From: a virus
IMG/VR virus record: IMGVR_UViG_3300036981_000351
Location: 1-36,136 of that record
Direction: 5' to 3' (one strand)
Length of the DNA: 36,136 nt
Shown here: positions 25,120 to 32,397 of the stretch, piece by piece
Numbering within the stretch: position 1 is the stretch's first letter
Layout: the number at the start of each line of letters is the position of its first letter
Translations under genes and position numbers: made by a program
The notes under the pieces: generated by a model
Databases searched by the model: none
The model's input: only the letters and a program-made list of their open reading frames with translations
Told to the model about the DNA's origin: nothing

Positions 25120-25323
25120 TCAGTTTCGTCGGCAGCCGACGAAACTCAGGCAGATGAAGGCCACGCCGCCGAACAACAGGAACGCGATCCCGCCGGCGGC
25201 ATTCGGATCAGTCGTGGTGCGCATGGCCAGCACACCCCCGGCGAAAATCAGCAAGCCCACAAAAATCCCAACATAGCCCACAGCGGTCAGGCGGGGATGG
25301 GAGGGGTGGGAATCTGGGTTCAT
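25120..25323 (-). CDS. Small two-helix membrane protein
   Basis: A 67-residue protein from ATG 25323, coupled to the upstream gene by ATGA, with AAGGTGG before it. It has two clear transmembrane segments (VGYVGIFVGLLIFAGGVLAM and GGIAFLLFGGVAFICLSFVG) joined by a short loop, and a basic tail C-R-R-N. Size and topology allow a holin or an inner-membrane accessory role, but its place beside regulators rather than the lysis genes argues for caution. Confidence 0.6.
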   Translation of the reverse strand: MNPDSHPSHPRLTAVGYVGIFVGLLIFAGGVLAMRTTTDPNAAGGIAFLLFGGVAFICLSFVGCRRN

Positions 25324-25736
25324 TCGAAATCCACCTTGAAGCCATTGCCGCACGCCTGACAGGTATTCATTCCGGACCGCAGAGTGCTTATTAGAATCGG
25401 ATGACGACACGATGGGCACGGCTGGGTCTTGGCGGCAGCGGATGTACGGCGGTCCCAATCATCTACCGGATCAAGCACAGCGGCTTTACGGAGCGGTGGA
25501 GCCTCTCTGATGATTCCACGACAATGCGGGCAAATTGAAGCTTCAGGCTGGATCGCCTCCGCGCAGTGCGGACATTTCAGTCTGGCGTCTTTCAGACAAA
25601 ACGCAATCAGGCATCCAATAGGCCCAAGCAGGAATCCGAACAATGCTCCCGCGCCTGGTCGCTCGCGACGGCTACCGATCAATGCACCGAAAAGCGTCCA
25701 CAGTGTGCACCAGAACACATAAATAACCGCATTCAT
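25320..25736 (-). CDS. Membrane protein with two zinc ribbons
   Basis: This 138-residue protein starts at ATG 25736, overlapping the RHH stop. Two N-terminal transmembrane helices (AVIYVFWCTLWTLFGALIGS and GALFGFLLGPIGCLIAF) are followed by a zinc ribbon of the double-CxxC form (CPHC...CPHC, about residues 56..74) and a second ribbon (CPSC...CQAC, about 108..130). Such tethered zinc-ribbon proteins are widespread and of unknown function. It forms a three-gene unit with the RHH regulator and the small membrane protein. Confidence 0.65.
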   Translation of the reverse strand: MNAVIYVFWCTLWTLFGALIGSRRERPGAGALFGFLLGPIGCLIAFCLKDARLKCPHCAEAIQPEASICPHCRGIIREAPPLRKAAVLDPVDDWDRRTSAAAKTQPCPSCRHPILISTLRSGMNTCQACGNGFKVDFE

Positions 25737-26029
25737 TCGGTTTCTACTTCCGTCTTGTTCTTTCGCTTCTGCCCAATTCTCGCTCGCGGCTCTGGTTTTT
25801 CTGGTCGCTGGCTCGCATACCGATGTGTGCGGCCATCCATATCCTTTACGATCTCTTTCCAATTCAGGGGTAGACCTGACGCTCCATGCTGGCGGAGATG
25901 CGATAGGAAGCTCCGCACGCATAACTTGATTACGTCGCTACGGTTTTCAAGTCCTAGGCGCTGAGCCGCTGCTTCCATTTCTCCGATCATTTCCGTACTG
26001 AAGCGCACCGGTATGTTTCGGCTACTCAT
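25733..26029 (-). CDS. Ribbon-helix-helix regulator, leftward
   Basis: A 98-residue protein with an N-terminal RHH (CopG/Arc-like) DNA-binding fold: strand NIPVRFS, helix EMIGEMEAAAQRLGL, turn ENRS, helix DVIKLCVRSFLSHL (residues 4..45). A basic tail of about 50 residues follows. It is homologous to the divergent gene at 26114 (shared pattern IP-[VI]-RF, GL, RS, IKL-VR). The GGGACGGG run before ATG 26029 is an acceptable ribosome site. It is the first leftward gene, next to a palindromic operator, so autoregulation and control of the lysogenic/late side are likely. Confidence 0.75.
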   Translation of the reverse strand: MSSRNIPVRFSTEMIGEMEAAAQRLGLENRSDVIKLCVRSFLSHLRQHGASGLPLNWKEIVKDMDGRTHRYASQRPEKPEPRARIGQKRKNKTEVETE

Positions 26030-26113
26030 CCCGTCCCTACTGTATAGCGCCTATTCAAAAAGAGACATAATTTTCTTGTTGCCTTTTGTGTAGCGATGCT
26101 ACACAGTAGCCCC
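26030..26113. promoter_or_regulatory. Divergent control region with palindromic operator
   Basis: An 84-bp intergenic region between two divergently transcribed RHH genes. It contains the perfect palindrome TGTGTAGC-gat-GCTACACA at 26087..26105, close to the rightward ATG, and a related half-site TGTATAGC at 26041..26048 next to the leftward start. AT-rich DNA in between could hold back-to-back promoters; TATACA near 26040 on the minus strand is a possible -10. RHH dimers bind such palindromes in pairs. Confidence 0.65.
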
Positions 26114-26335
26114 ATGGTAAGCAAATCGATACCCATTCGCTTCGACCAGGCGAGCATCGATGAGATCGACACAATCTCCGCAATGTTCGGACTGACCAGG
26201 TCGGCACTAATCAAGCTGTCGGTACGCCTGCAGGTTCGTAGTTTGCGATCCGGTCACACAGACCTGCAGTCCCTGATACAGGGAGTGAGGATTGGAAATG
26301 GTTCTGGCTCATTGGACAAGAGAGGTGCCCGATGA
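26114..26335 (+). CDS. Ribbon-helix-helix regulator, rightward
   Basis: This 73-residue protein starts at ATG 26114 (MVSKSIPIRFDQ). The RHH core is strand SIPIRFD, helix ASIDEIDTISAMFGL, turn TRS, helix ALIKLSVRLQVRSL, clearly related to the leftward RHH protein. It is the first gene of the early rightward operon and overlaps the next gene by 4 nt. No cI-, c- or Ner-like repressor is visible in the element, so this pair is the best candidate for the lysogeny switch. Confidence 0.75.
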   Translation: MVSKSIPIRFDQASIDEIDTISAMFGLTRSALIKLSVRLQVRSLRSGHTDLQSLIQGVRIGNGSGSLDKRGAR

Positions 26336-26769
26336 CCCTCACCGCCCCAGAATCCCCGCGTCAGGACTCCCAGGGCGGCGGGATGGGTATGAGCAGGAAC
26401 ACGACGGCGCAGGCCTCCTCGGCAATGGTACCGGGCGTGACGGGTCCCCTGGAGAATACGAGCGCGACGAGTATCCCCCAACCGCAGCAGCGCGCCAGCA
26501 AGACGGTTCCGATCCACCGCCACCTGGATCGCCTGTTTGTGGTGTTGATCGTGCTTACGGGTTGCTGCGGCGTCGTTGTGCTGGCCTGCGCTCTTTTCCA
26601 GAGCCTTTTGACCCAAAGCACGAAACCGATACAGGCCGCCGCAGCCACCATCGTGGATTTGATGGCATCGCCCATCATGCTGATGCTCTGGCAGATCTTG
26701 GAAAAAGTTTCCAGCACGTCCCCCTCCGCAGGCTCCGACGCTATCAAACCCCCGGAGGCCCGGCAATGA
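26332..26769 (+). CDS. Small membrane protein of the early operon
   Basis: This 145-residue protein starts at ATG 26332 (AGAGGTG 5 nt before; ATGA overlap). The first 60 residues are Pro/Ser/Thr-rich and disordered. One strong transmembrane helix follows (about 67..90, LFVVLIVLTGCCGVVVLACA), then a helical region (TIVDLMASPIMLMLWQILEK) that may be a second membrane segment. A minus-strand frame with hydrophobic segments exists over the same bases, but the coupled start favours this one. Function is unknown. Confidence 0.55.
   Translation: MTLTAPESPRQDSQGGGMGMSRNTTAQASSAMVPGVTGPLENTSATSIPQPQQRASKTVPIHRHLDRLFVVLIVLTGCCGVVVLACALFQSLLTQSTKPIQAAAATIVDLMASPIMLMLWQILEKVSSTSPSAGSDAIKPPEARQ
26749..26769 (+). 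repeat. 21-bp direct repeat, copy 1
   Basis: Identical to 27318..27338. It covers the end of the small membrane protein gene, a GGAGG-containing ribosome site and a TGA/ATG junction. The two copies bound the 26770..27317 segment that carries an opposite-strand gene. Confidence 0.85.
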
Positions 26770-26816
26770 CCCGCGCCCCCAAATCCCCGTCTGCCGATCC
26801 GCGGGTAGGTTCGCGC

Positions 26817-27194
26817 CTAACGCCGGTGATCGTCTTCGTGTTTCTGTTTGGCGGCCTCTCGGATGGTCTTGGTGAAGTCCCGAAGTTCTGCCATGCGCCG
26901 CGCAGTCTCCTGGGCGCTCAATCCTGGCGTGGATACGATGTCCATGAACTTCACGCCATCAATGACAAACGCCTCGAAAGGTGGAATCTCCTGAAACTTT
27001 CCGGTGGCGTCGGCAAGCTGCTGGGCGAACTTCGAGCATTCCTCGAACTTCGTGAGCGCGACCTTCAAGCCAAGCTCCCGGAAATGCTTCCGCTCCTCAA
27101 TGCGTGCTGTCCTGGCTGCAACTGCGTAACTGATCCACCCACCAACCGCAGTGCCGGCGAGGGTGAAAATGCCGACGATGTACGCGTCTGTCAT
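26817..27194 (-). CDS. Opposite-strand membrane protein, moron candidate
   Basis: A 125-residue protein with a protein-like sequence: one N-terminal transmembrane helix (AYIVGIFTLAGTAVGGWISY) followed by a charged cytosolic helical domain (ARIEERKHFRELGLKVALTK...). It runs against the early operon and lies between the 21-bp direct repeats, as expected of a lysogeny-expressed moron. No strong Shine-Dalgarno precedes ATG 27194. Anchored single-helix proteins of this type can be superinfection-exclusion factors, but no family is recognised and the function is open. Confidence 0.6.
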   Translation of the reverse strand: MTDAYIVGIFTLAGTAVGGWISYAVAARTARIEERKHFRELGLKVALTKFEECSKFAQQLADATGKFQEIPPFEAFVIDGVKFMDIVSTPGLSAQETARRMAELRDFTKTIREAAKQKHEDDHRR

Positions 27195-27338
27195 GAAATA
27201 ATCGCTGGGCTGTCTTGTCTGCTCGCAGTTGCACTTGGGGGATGCGCCTTGCTATCCCGACCGCTGCCCGACTACAGCATGTGGAGCACACCCCCCTCAC
27301 GCGCCAAATCTACCACCCCCCCGGAGGCCCGGCAATGA
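27193..27338 (+). pseudogene. Lipoprotein gene with apparent 1-nt deletion
   Basis: From about 27196 the plus strand encodes a lipoprotein-like sequence, IIAGLSCLLAVALGGC (lipobox ALGGC), followed by a Pro/Ser/Thr-rich tail ending PPEARQ at 27338. No start codon is in frame. The only well-placed ATG (27193) is followed by three A's and hits TAA at once; one extra A would give MKIIAGLS... in frame. This suggests a single-base deletion in an A-run, or a sequencing/assembly error. The intact product would resemble a small Rz1-like or other lipoprotein of about 48 residues. Confidence 0.45.
27318..27338 (+). repeat. 21-bp direct repeat, copy 2
   Basis: Exact copy of 26749..26769. It supplies the ribosome site and CAATGA junction for the helix-turn-helix gene that starts at 27335. 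The duplicated junction suggests insertion of the intervening DNA into a contiguous early operon. Confidence 0.85.
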
Positions 27339-27640
27339 AGGCCTCCATCTTCGATCCGCCTCCAGCACCAGCCGCCAAGCTCTCCCCCCTGGATCCACCC
27401 ACCCAGCTTCAGCTCTTCGACAAGGACATCAGCCTGCCATGGTCAAAGGCCTTCCTCCGGGTGGGGGAGGTGGCCCAGTTCCTGGACGTTTCCGAGGACC
27501 AGGTCTTCCGCCTGATCGAGGCGGGCGAGCTGGAGACCATTTCGATTTCCGCCAACGTCGCCACCGCCGAGCGCCAGCACCCGCGCGTCTCCGGCCGCAG
27601 CCTCCACGCCATGGTCAACCGCCGCCGAAAGCTTTCGTAG
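27335..27640 (+). CDS. Helix-turn-helix (excisionase/MerR-like) protein
   Basis: This 101-residue protein starts at ATG 27335, where GGAGG from the direct repeat gives a good ribosome site. Residues 41..72 form a classic excisionase-type winged HTH: FLRVGEVAQFLDVSEDQVFR then LIEAGELETIS. The N-terminal 35 residues are Pro/Ala-rich and the C-terminus is basic (NRRRKLS). It is probably a DNA-binding regulator or architectural factor of the early region. No integrase is present, so a classical excisionase role is unlikely. Confidence 0.7.
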   Translation: MKASIFDPPPAPAAKLSPLDPPTQLQLFDKDISLPWSKAFLRVGEVAQFLDVSEDQVFRLIEAGELETISISANVATAERQHPRVSGRSLHAMVNRRRKLS

Positions 27641-27669
27641 TAGTCCGCAAAACACAAAGGAAAAACACA

Positions 27670-28038
27670 ATGACGACACGGGCAACGATCGCAGCGGCTG
27701 CGCGGGACGCAGTCTCCGCCCTGATGGATGCGCAGCGCGCACGCCGCACGCTGGACCAAGTGATCAAAGGACTCGAAGCGGCCACCCCGCACGTGGACCC
27801 CGCCAGCGCAGACGGCAAGACGCTGGCCTGCCTGCTGCGCACTGCCAGCCGCTGCCGCGACGAGATCCACGTCGCCATCACCCGCGTCCCCGAAAACGCC
27901 TGGCGCCACTGGCTGAGCGAAGACTGCTACGCCGGCGTCGTCGAAACCGCAGAGTCTCTGGAACCACAGCGGCTTACCGGACATGCGTCCGACCCGCTGA
28001 TCGGCCGGCGGCACACAGCGGCAAAGGTGGCGGCGTGA
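27670..28038 (+). CDS. Hypothetical early protein
   Basis: A 122-residue, Ala/Arg-rich, largely helical protein (RDAVSALMDAQRARRTLDQV...). AAAGGA lies 8 nt before ATG 27670. I recognise no family. Gene order in the early operon is the only clue. It ends directly against the stop of a convergent gene. Confidence 0.55.
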   Translation: MTTRATIAAAARDAVSALMDAQRARRTLDQVIKGLEAATPHVDPASADGKTLACLLRTASRCRDEIHVAITRVPENAWRHWLSEDCYAGVVETAESLEPQRLTGHASDPLIGRRHTAAKVAA

Positions 28039-28410
28039 CTAGTTCTTCTGCCCATACCGCGCCGTGGCCCATTGGATGGATTGATCCATCCAAAAATCAA
28101 CCAGCCCCAGTTCCAACATATCTGCCTGGGGAAGATCGCACTTCCGTCCTCGGGCGTGTTCCGTCCGAAACAAGTCCAGCGCCAGTTCAATCCGCAGATG
28201 AACTTGCGCGCGGATGTTGTCCGCCATCGGCGGCCAGCTTCCTCGCTCGATATACGCCCGGCAAGCTTCGGTCGCGGCGCATATTTCGCGAAATGGTATC
28301 GCGCCTATCCAGCCAGGGATTCCTGCTGGAAAAACAGGGGCTGGACTATTCGCTACCTCATGGCTGGCTGATGCCAGCAGCGTCAACAGCCTCGCATACG
28401 TTGTGTTCAT
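28039..28410 (-). CDS. Opposite-strand hypothetical, second moron candidate
   Basis: This 123-residue protein has a strong ribosome site (GGGAGG 5 nt before ATG 28410). It is mainly helical with four cysteines and a charged C-terminal part (RIELALDLFRTEHARGRKC, then ELGLVDFWMDQSIQWATARY). A short apolar stretch at the N-terminus (ARLLTLLASAS) is too weak for a sure signal peptide. It is tail-to-tail with the preceding early gene and divergent from the next, leaving only 37 bp for a promoter. An opposite plus-strand frame over the same bases is low-complexity and not credible. Confidence 0.6.
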   Translation of the reverse strand: MNTTYARLLTLLASASHEVANSPAPVFPAGIPGWIGAIPFREICAATEACRAYIERGSWPPMADNIRAQVHLRIELALDLFRTEHARGRKCDLPQADMLELGLVDFWMDQSIQWATARYGQKN

Positions 28411-28447
28411 CGAGACCTCCCACGGCAGCTAATCAGGAGCTCCGCTA

Positions 28448-29182
28448 ATGAGCAAGCCCTCCGTTCATACGCCCGAAGTCCTCCCCCCCGCGCGCAAGGG
28501 CAAGAGCACGGCCGTCGCGGTCGTGACGCCAGCCGACGAGTACGCCGCCCGGGTGGTGGCTTTCGAGGTGTCCGCCGAGCAGCACGCCAGCGCGGCGGTC
28601 TACTGCGCGGCCGCGGCCGGCGCCGTGATGATCCAGAAGAAGGCCGTGGCGGCGCATGGGGAGTTCCTGCCCTGGCTGGAAAAGCTGCGCCTGCCGGATG
28701 GCCGTTACATCCAGGTGCGAACCGCTCAGAATTACATGCGTCTGGCCGAAGAAATGGCGGAACGCATCCTCTCCATGCCAAATACGAAACGCGTTTCGTA
28801 TTTGGGCAAGGGGGACACCGACGGCAAGACATCGGTGCTGGAATTGCTGGCCAAACTGGACTCCAGCAAGGCCGACGAACTGCACCGGTCGGCCATTGCT
28901 GAGGCCGTTCGGGAGATCACGAGCGAGTCCAACCTGCGCCAGCTCTATTTCGACTGGGGCATCTGCAAGAAGCCCAAAACCCTCGGCGGCGCCCGCCCCG
29001 GACCGTCCCCCGACATCGACAAGGCTCAGGTCTACGGCGCCTGGTGGGCCGAGAAGATCAGCGAGCTGTATGGGTACGCCGTCACCGCCAAAACGCAGGT
29101 CCACTTGAAGCAGATCCAGATCAAGGAAATGCACGGCCTGCTGGTCGATATCACCGCCGCCTTCAAGGAGCTTATTCAATGA
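28448..29182 (+). CDS. DUF3102-like protein upstream of the transposase
   Basis: This 244-residue protein has CAGGAG 8 nt before ATG 28448. The core HGEFLPWLEKLRLPDGRYIQ followed by VRTAQNYMRLAEEM is the hallmark of DUF3102-type proteins, which occur on phages and plasmids and are thought to be replication or partition accessories. The C-terminal 60 residues form a helical region. A perfect 28-bp palindrome lies inside the gene at 28778..28805. The stop overlaps the transposase ATG (ATGA), so the two are coupled. Confidence 0.65.
   Translation: MSKPSVHTPEVLPPARKGKSTAVAVVTPADEYAARVVAFEVSAEQHASAAVYCAAAAGAVMIQKKAVAAHGEFLPWLEKLRLPDGRYIQVRTAQNYMRLAEEMAERILSMPNTKRVSYLGKGDTDGKTSVLELLAKLDSSKADELHRSAIAEAVREITSESNLRQLYFDWGICKKPKTLGGARPGPSPDIDKAQVYGAWWAEKISELYGYAVTAKTQVHLKQIQIKEMHGLLVDITAAFKELIQ
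28778..28805. promoter_or_regulatory. Perfect 28-bp palindrome inside a coding sequence
   Basis: The arm CCAAATACGAAACG is followed without any spacer by its exact reverse complement. The ACGAAAC core also occurs in the transposase-site pair at the right prophage end (GCACGAAAC). It sits about 375 bp before the transposase start. It may be an internal transposase/repressor site comparable in position to the Mu internal activating sequence, or an operator. Confidence 0.55.
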
Positions 29183-31254
29183 TCGCTCCCGTCTTCTTGC
29201 TGGTACCGGGCACGGATGACCTCGTCGAGTTTGGCAAGCTGCCCGACGTGCTCAAGTCCGAGTTCGACCTATGGGAAAACGTGATGAAGCGGCTGTTCGC
29301 ATCCGAAAGGCCGGCCCGCGAGATTAAGATAGTGGCGCACGAAATGCGCGGCGTTCTGGGCTTCTCCGCCGAATCGATCGAGCGCAAATACTACGCGGTC
29401 AAGAACGGCGGCTCCTGGCGCGTGCTCGTCAATCGCAACAAGTTGACGGGCCGCCGGGCGGATAGCGGCATGACGGCGGCCGTGGTGCAGGCCTGGCACG
29501 AGACGCTGGCGCGCCACCAGCGCAAGTGCAAGCCGGCCTATCGCGAAATTCTGCGGCGGTACCGGGCCGGCGAAACGATTGGCGACGTGGGCTGGCAAAA
29601 GGTCTGGAAGCAGCGCCACCCGCACACAGAGCTGCCCAGCGCCTGCCCACCGGACATGCCCCTGCCGGATGGCTGGAGCTACGACAGCTTCATGCGCAAG
29701 CAGCCCAAGCGCGCCGACCTGGTGGCCGTCCGGATCGGAGAAAAGGCCGCGCAGCAATACCGCTACCAGGTCCACACCACGCGCAATGGGATCCACGTGG
29801 GCGAGGCCTACGTGTTCGATGATATGTGGCACGACCTCAAACTCAACTTCGTGGGGCAGACGGCCAGCGTGAGGCCGTTGGAATTGGGCGGCGCGGATGT
29901 CTTCAGTGGCTACAAGTTTGACCCAGGCTTCCGCCCGCGCCGCGAGCGCCAGGACGGTACGCGCGACGGCCTGGGCGAGCGCGACATGCGGCTCTATCTG
30001 GCGCACGTGCTTTGCAACATCGGCTACTACAAGGGCGGCTGCACGCTCTACGTGGAACACGGCACGGCCGCGATCGCCAAGCACCTGGACGCCGTTCTCG
30101 ATAAATTCTCCGGCGGCATGATCAAGGTCCAGCGCTCAGGCATCGAGGGCGTCAAGCAATACGCCCAGCTCTATTCCGGCAAGGGCGCCGGAAACCCGCG
30201 CCTCAAGGCCGGTTACGAATCCCTGCACAACCTGGTGCACAACGAGGTCGACGCGCTCCCCGCCCAGACCGGCATGGACCGGGCTCACACGCCCGAGTCG
30301 CTGTATGGTCGAGACGCGATCAACACCAAGCTGCTGGTCGCGTGCTACGCGCTCACGCCCGCCCGCGCCAGTTTGCTGCGCTTCCCGGTGATGGAGTGGG
30401 GCGTTGGCATCGACGCGATCATGCACGCCTATTACAACATGAACCGCCGCACGGACCACGAGCTGGAGGGCTGGATCACGGCCAAGCTGGTGAAGCATCA
30501 GTTTCGCCTCGGCCCCGCGTTCCCCTGGCAGGATCACCGCGAGCTGGATCTGCTGGACGATGCGCATCGCGGCGCCGTAGAAGCCATCATCACCCTGCCG
30601 GATTATCACCAGATCATTCGCATGTCCCCCTTTGACGTGTGGTCCGCCGGCCAAACCGACTTGGTCAAGTTGCCCCTGCATGTGCTGCCGCTAATTTGCG
30701 GCGAGGATCTGTCAACGGTCCGCACCTGCCCGCCTTCCGACCAGATCGATTTCATGGATATCTCCGTTAGCCCGGATCCGATGTACTTCGAAACCCGCGT
30801 CACCACCGCCGAGGGTTTCGACAAGCGCCTGCAGGAGGGACGCGAGTACCGCTGGCTGATCAACCCCTTCGACTCCCGGCAGTGCTTCGTCAGCGAAACC
30901 AACGGCTCCTACCTTGGCACCGCGCGGCGCTGCAATGTGCCCTGCAAGACTGATGCAGACGCCCTGCACCGCGAGATGGGCGTCGCCGCGAAGCACGAGA
31001 AAGAGGCCGCCCTGCGCCTCACCGCCATGAATCGCCCCGAGATCAAGCGCCGCATCGCCGAAGCGGAGCACAACGCCGCGCTGATGAATGGCGACCCGAT
31101 GCTCGCCGAAGAAATTGCCGAGCTGAACGACCGCAAGGCGCGCCACGCGGCCACCGAGGGCGACTACCGCGACCTGGCCTCCACGCTCGTGCGCGCCCCC
31201 GGTTCCGCTGACTCCGCCTATGGCGTGAGCATGGACGAACTCCGCGATCTCTGA
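29179..31254 (+). CDS. MuA-like DDE transposase
   Basis: A 691-residue transposase, close to MuA length (663). The N-terminal 100 residues include an HTH-like site-binding part (FSAESIERKYYAVKNGGSWR). The catalytic RNase H-like core starts near residue 207. Candidate catalytic acids are Asp214/215 (YVFDDMWHD), Glu293 in YVEHGTA where the family usually has Asp-Asn/His-Gly-Thr, and Glu347 (GYESLHNLVHNEV). A beta-barrel-like domain and a charged helical tail follow, matching MuB-contact regions. It performs strand transfer for replication and integration. ATG 29179 is coupled to the upstream stop. Confidence 0.88.
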   Translation: MIAPVFLLVPGTDDLVEFGKLPDVLKSEFDLWENVMKRLFASERPAREIKIVAHEMRGVLGFSAESIERKYYAVKNGGSWRVLVNRNKLTGRRADSGMTAAVVQAWHETLARHQRKCKPAYREILRRYRAGETIGDVGWQKVWKQRHPHTELPSACPPDMPLPDGWSYDSFMRKQPKRADLVAVRIGEKAAQQYRYQVHTTRNGIHVGEAYVFDDMWHDLKLNFVGQTASVRPLELGGADVFSGYKFDPGFRPRRERQDGTRDGLGERDMRLYLAHVLCNIGYYKGGCTLYVEHGTAAIAKHLDAVLDKFSGGMIKVQRSGIEGVKQYAQLYSGKGAGNPRLKAGYESLHNLVHNEVDALPAQTGMDRAHTPESLYGRDAINTKLLVACYALTPARASLLRFPVMEWGVGIDAIMHAYYNMNRRTDHELEGWITAKLVKHQFRLGPAFPWQDHRELDLLDDAHRGAVEAIITLPDYHQIIRMSPFDVWSAGQTDLVKLPLHVLPLICGEDLSTVRTCPPSDQIDFMDISVSPDPMYFETRVTTAEGFDKRLQEGREYRWLINPFDSRQCFVSETNGSYLGTARRCNVPCKTDADALHREMGVAAKHEKEAALRLTAMNRPEIKRRIAEAEHNAALMNGDPMLAEEIAELNDRKARHAATEGDYRDLASTLVRAPGSADSAYGVSMDELRDL

Positions 31255-31282
31255 CCGAAAACACAGCAATACAAAGGGCAAC

Positions 31283-32389
31283 ATGGAACAACACACAGAG
31301 CCGTCGGCTGCCGATATCGAAGCCTTGGACCGCGAAGCGGAAGGCACGAACGGCGTCAACATCAGCCGGCAGACCGTCACCAAGCACACTGAGCACCTGC
31401 CCGAAGAACAGAAGCTCCTGTTGCGCTGGTGGTACACGATCGCGCGCGATAACCGCTGGCGCCCAAATGATCTGGCCACGTTCAGCGGGCTCGACTACAC
31501 CACGCTGCATCGCGTTTGGCACGACCGTTACGTCAACAACGCCACCGGCGAGCGCGTACCGCTCACCAGCCTATGCAAGAAGCTGGAGGCGGCCAAGAAG
31601 ACCTACCTTCAGGATCACCCGGCGGCCCGGATAGGCGATCACCCCTTTGTCAATACCTCCGTCTGGGACCGCATCGACTGGCTCTGCAAGAAGGTGGCGA
31701 AGCGCAAGAAGATCGGCTTCATCTATGGTGAGAGCCACATCGGCAAGACCGAGTGCCTGCTGAATTATCAGCGCCATAACAACCACGGCATGACCGCCTA
31801 CTTCGAGCTGCCCCCCTCGGGCGGCGTCCAGTTCATGACCCGCCGCCTGGCCAAGTCTCTGTACGTCGGCGGCAACCAGTCCTTCGACAAGACCCTCGAA
31901 GGCATCGTCGCGGCCGTGGACAGCGACATGCTGATCATCGGCGACCAGGTGCACCGGATCTTCTACAGCTACCAGCACAGCTCGGTCATGCGCTGCCTGG
32001 ACACGCTGATGTACATCCACGACCAGACGCACTGCCCAATGGTGCTCTGTGGCACCAACGTCTGGCGCGACGAGCTGCGCGAGGGAAAACTCAAGCAGTA
32101 CCTCAAACAGCTCCGCCGGCGTGGCCTCTACGAGATCCAGCTCCCCGCCGCGGCCCCCTTCGATGACCTCGTCCTGATCGCGAAGGAGTACGGCCTCGAC
32201 GCCCCCGAGGGCGAGGCCCTGAACCTCGCCAGCGCCATCGCCCGCAATGACGGTCTGGCGATGTACTTCACCCGCCTGCAGGACGCTCAGGAGATGGCCG
32301 AGAAGAAGTCCACCAGCCTCACCTGGGACCACTTCGCCAAGGCCGTCACCATCGCCGAAAAAATGGCCAACGGGCCGGATAGAAAATAG
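31283..32389 (+). CDS. MuB-like transposition target-selector AAA+ ATPase
   Basis: This 368-residue protein is preceded by AAAGGG. The N-terminus has an HTH (RPNDLATFSGLDYTTLHRVW, about 60..79) as in MuB. AAA+ motifs are Walker A GESHIGKT (149..156), Walker B MLIIGDQ (216..222, with Gln in place of the usual catalytic Glu) and a sensor-like CGTN (about 256..259). MuB binds DNA non-specifically, delivers targets to MuA and protects the element from self-insertion. The DQ variant could lower ATP turnover. Confidence 0.85.
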   Translation: MEQHTEPSAADIEALDREAEGTNGVNISRQTVTKHTEHLPEEQKLLLRWWYTIARDNRWRPNDLATFSGLDYTTLHRVWHDRYVNNATGERVPLTSLCKKLEAAKKTYLQDHPAARIGDHPFVNTSVWDRIDWLCKKVAKRKKIGFIYGESHIGKTECLLNYQRHNNHGMTAYFELPPSGGVQFMTRRLAKSLYVGGNQSFDKTLEGIVAAVDSDMLIIGDQVHRIFYSYQHSSVMRCLDTLMYIHDQTHCPMVLCGTNVWRDELREGKLKQYLKQLRRRGLYEIQLPAAAPFDDLVLIAKEYGLDAPEGEALNLASAIARNDGLAMYFTRLQDAQEMAEKKSTSLTWDHFAKAVTIAEKMANGPDRK

Positions 32390-32397
32390 TTCCAATC

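Noticed and set aside
26361-26747. Minus-strand 128-residue frame with hydrophobic segments
   Set aside because: It lies opposite the plus-strand 26332..26769 gene, which has a coupled start and a ribosome site; hydrophobicity on the antisense strand is a common mirror effect. Not fully excluded.
27335-27640. Excisionase of an integrase-based prophage
   Set aside because: No tyrosine or serine recombinase is present; mobility is explained by the MuA/MuB pair, so the HTH protein is called only as a DNA-binding protein.
28445-29179. Minus-strand 244-residue frame opposite the DUF3102-like gene
   Set aside because: Codon-position GC bias of the plus-strand gene produces an open antisense frame; no ribosome site, and the composition is not protein-like.
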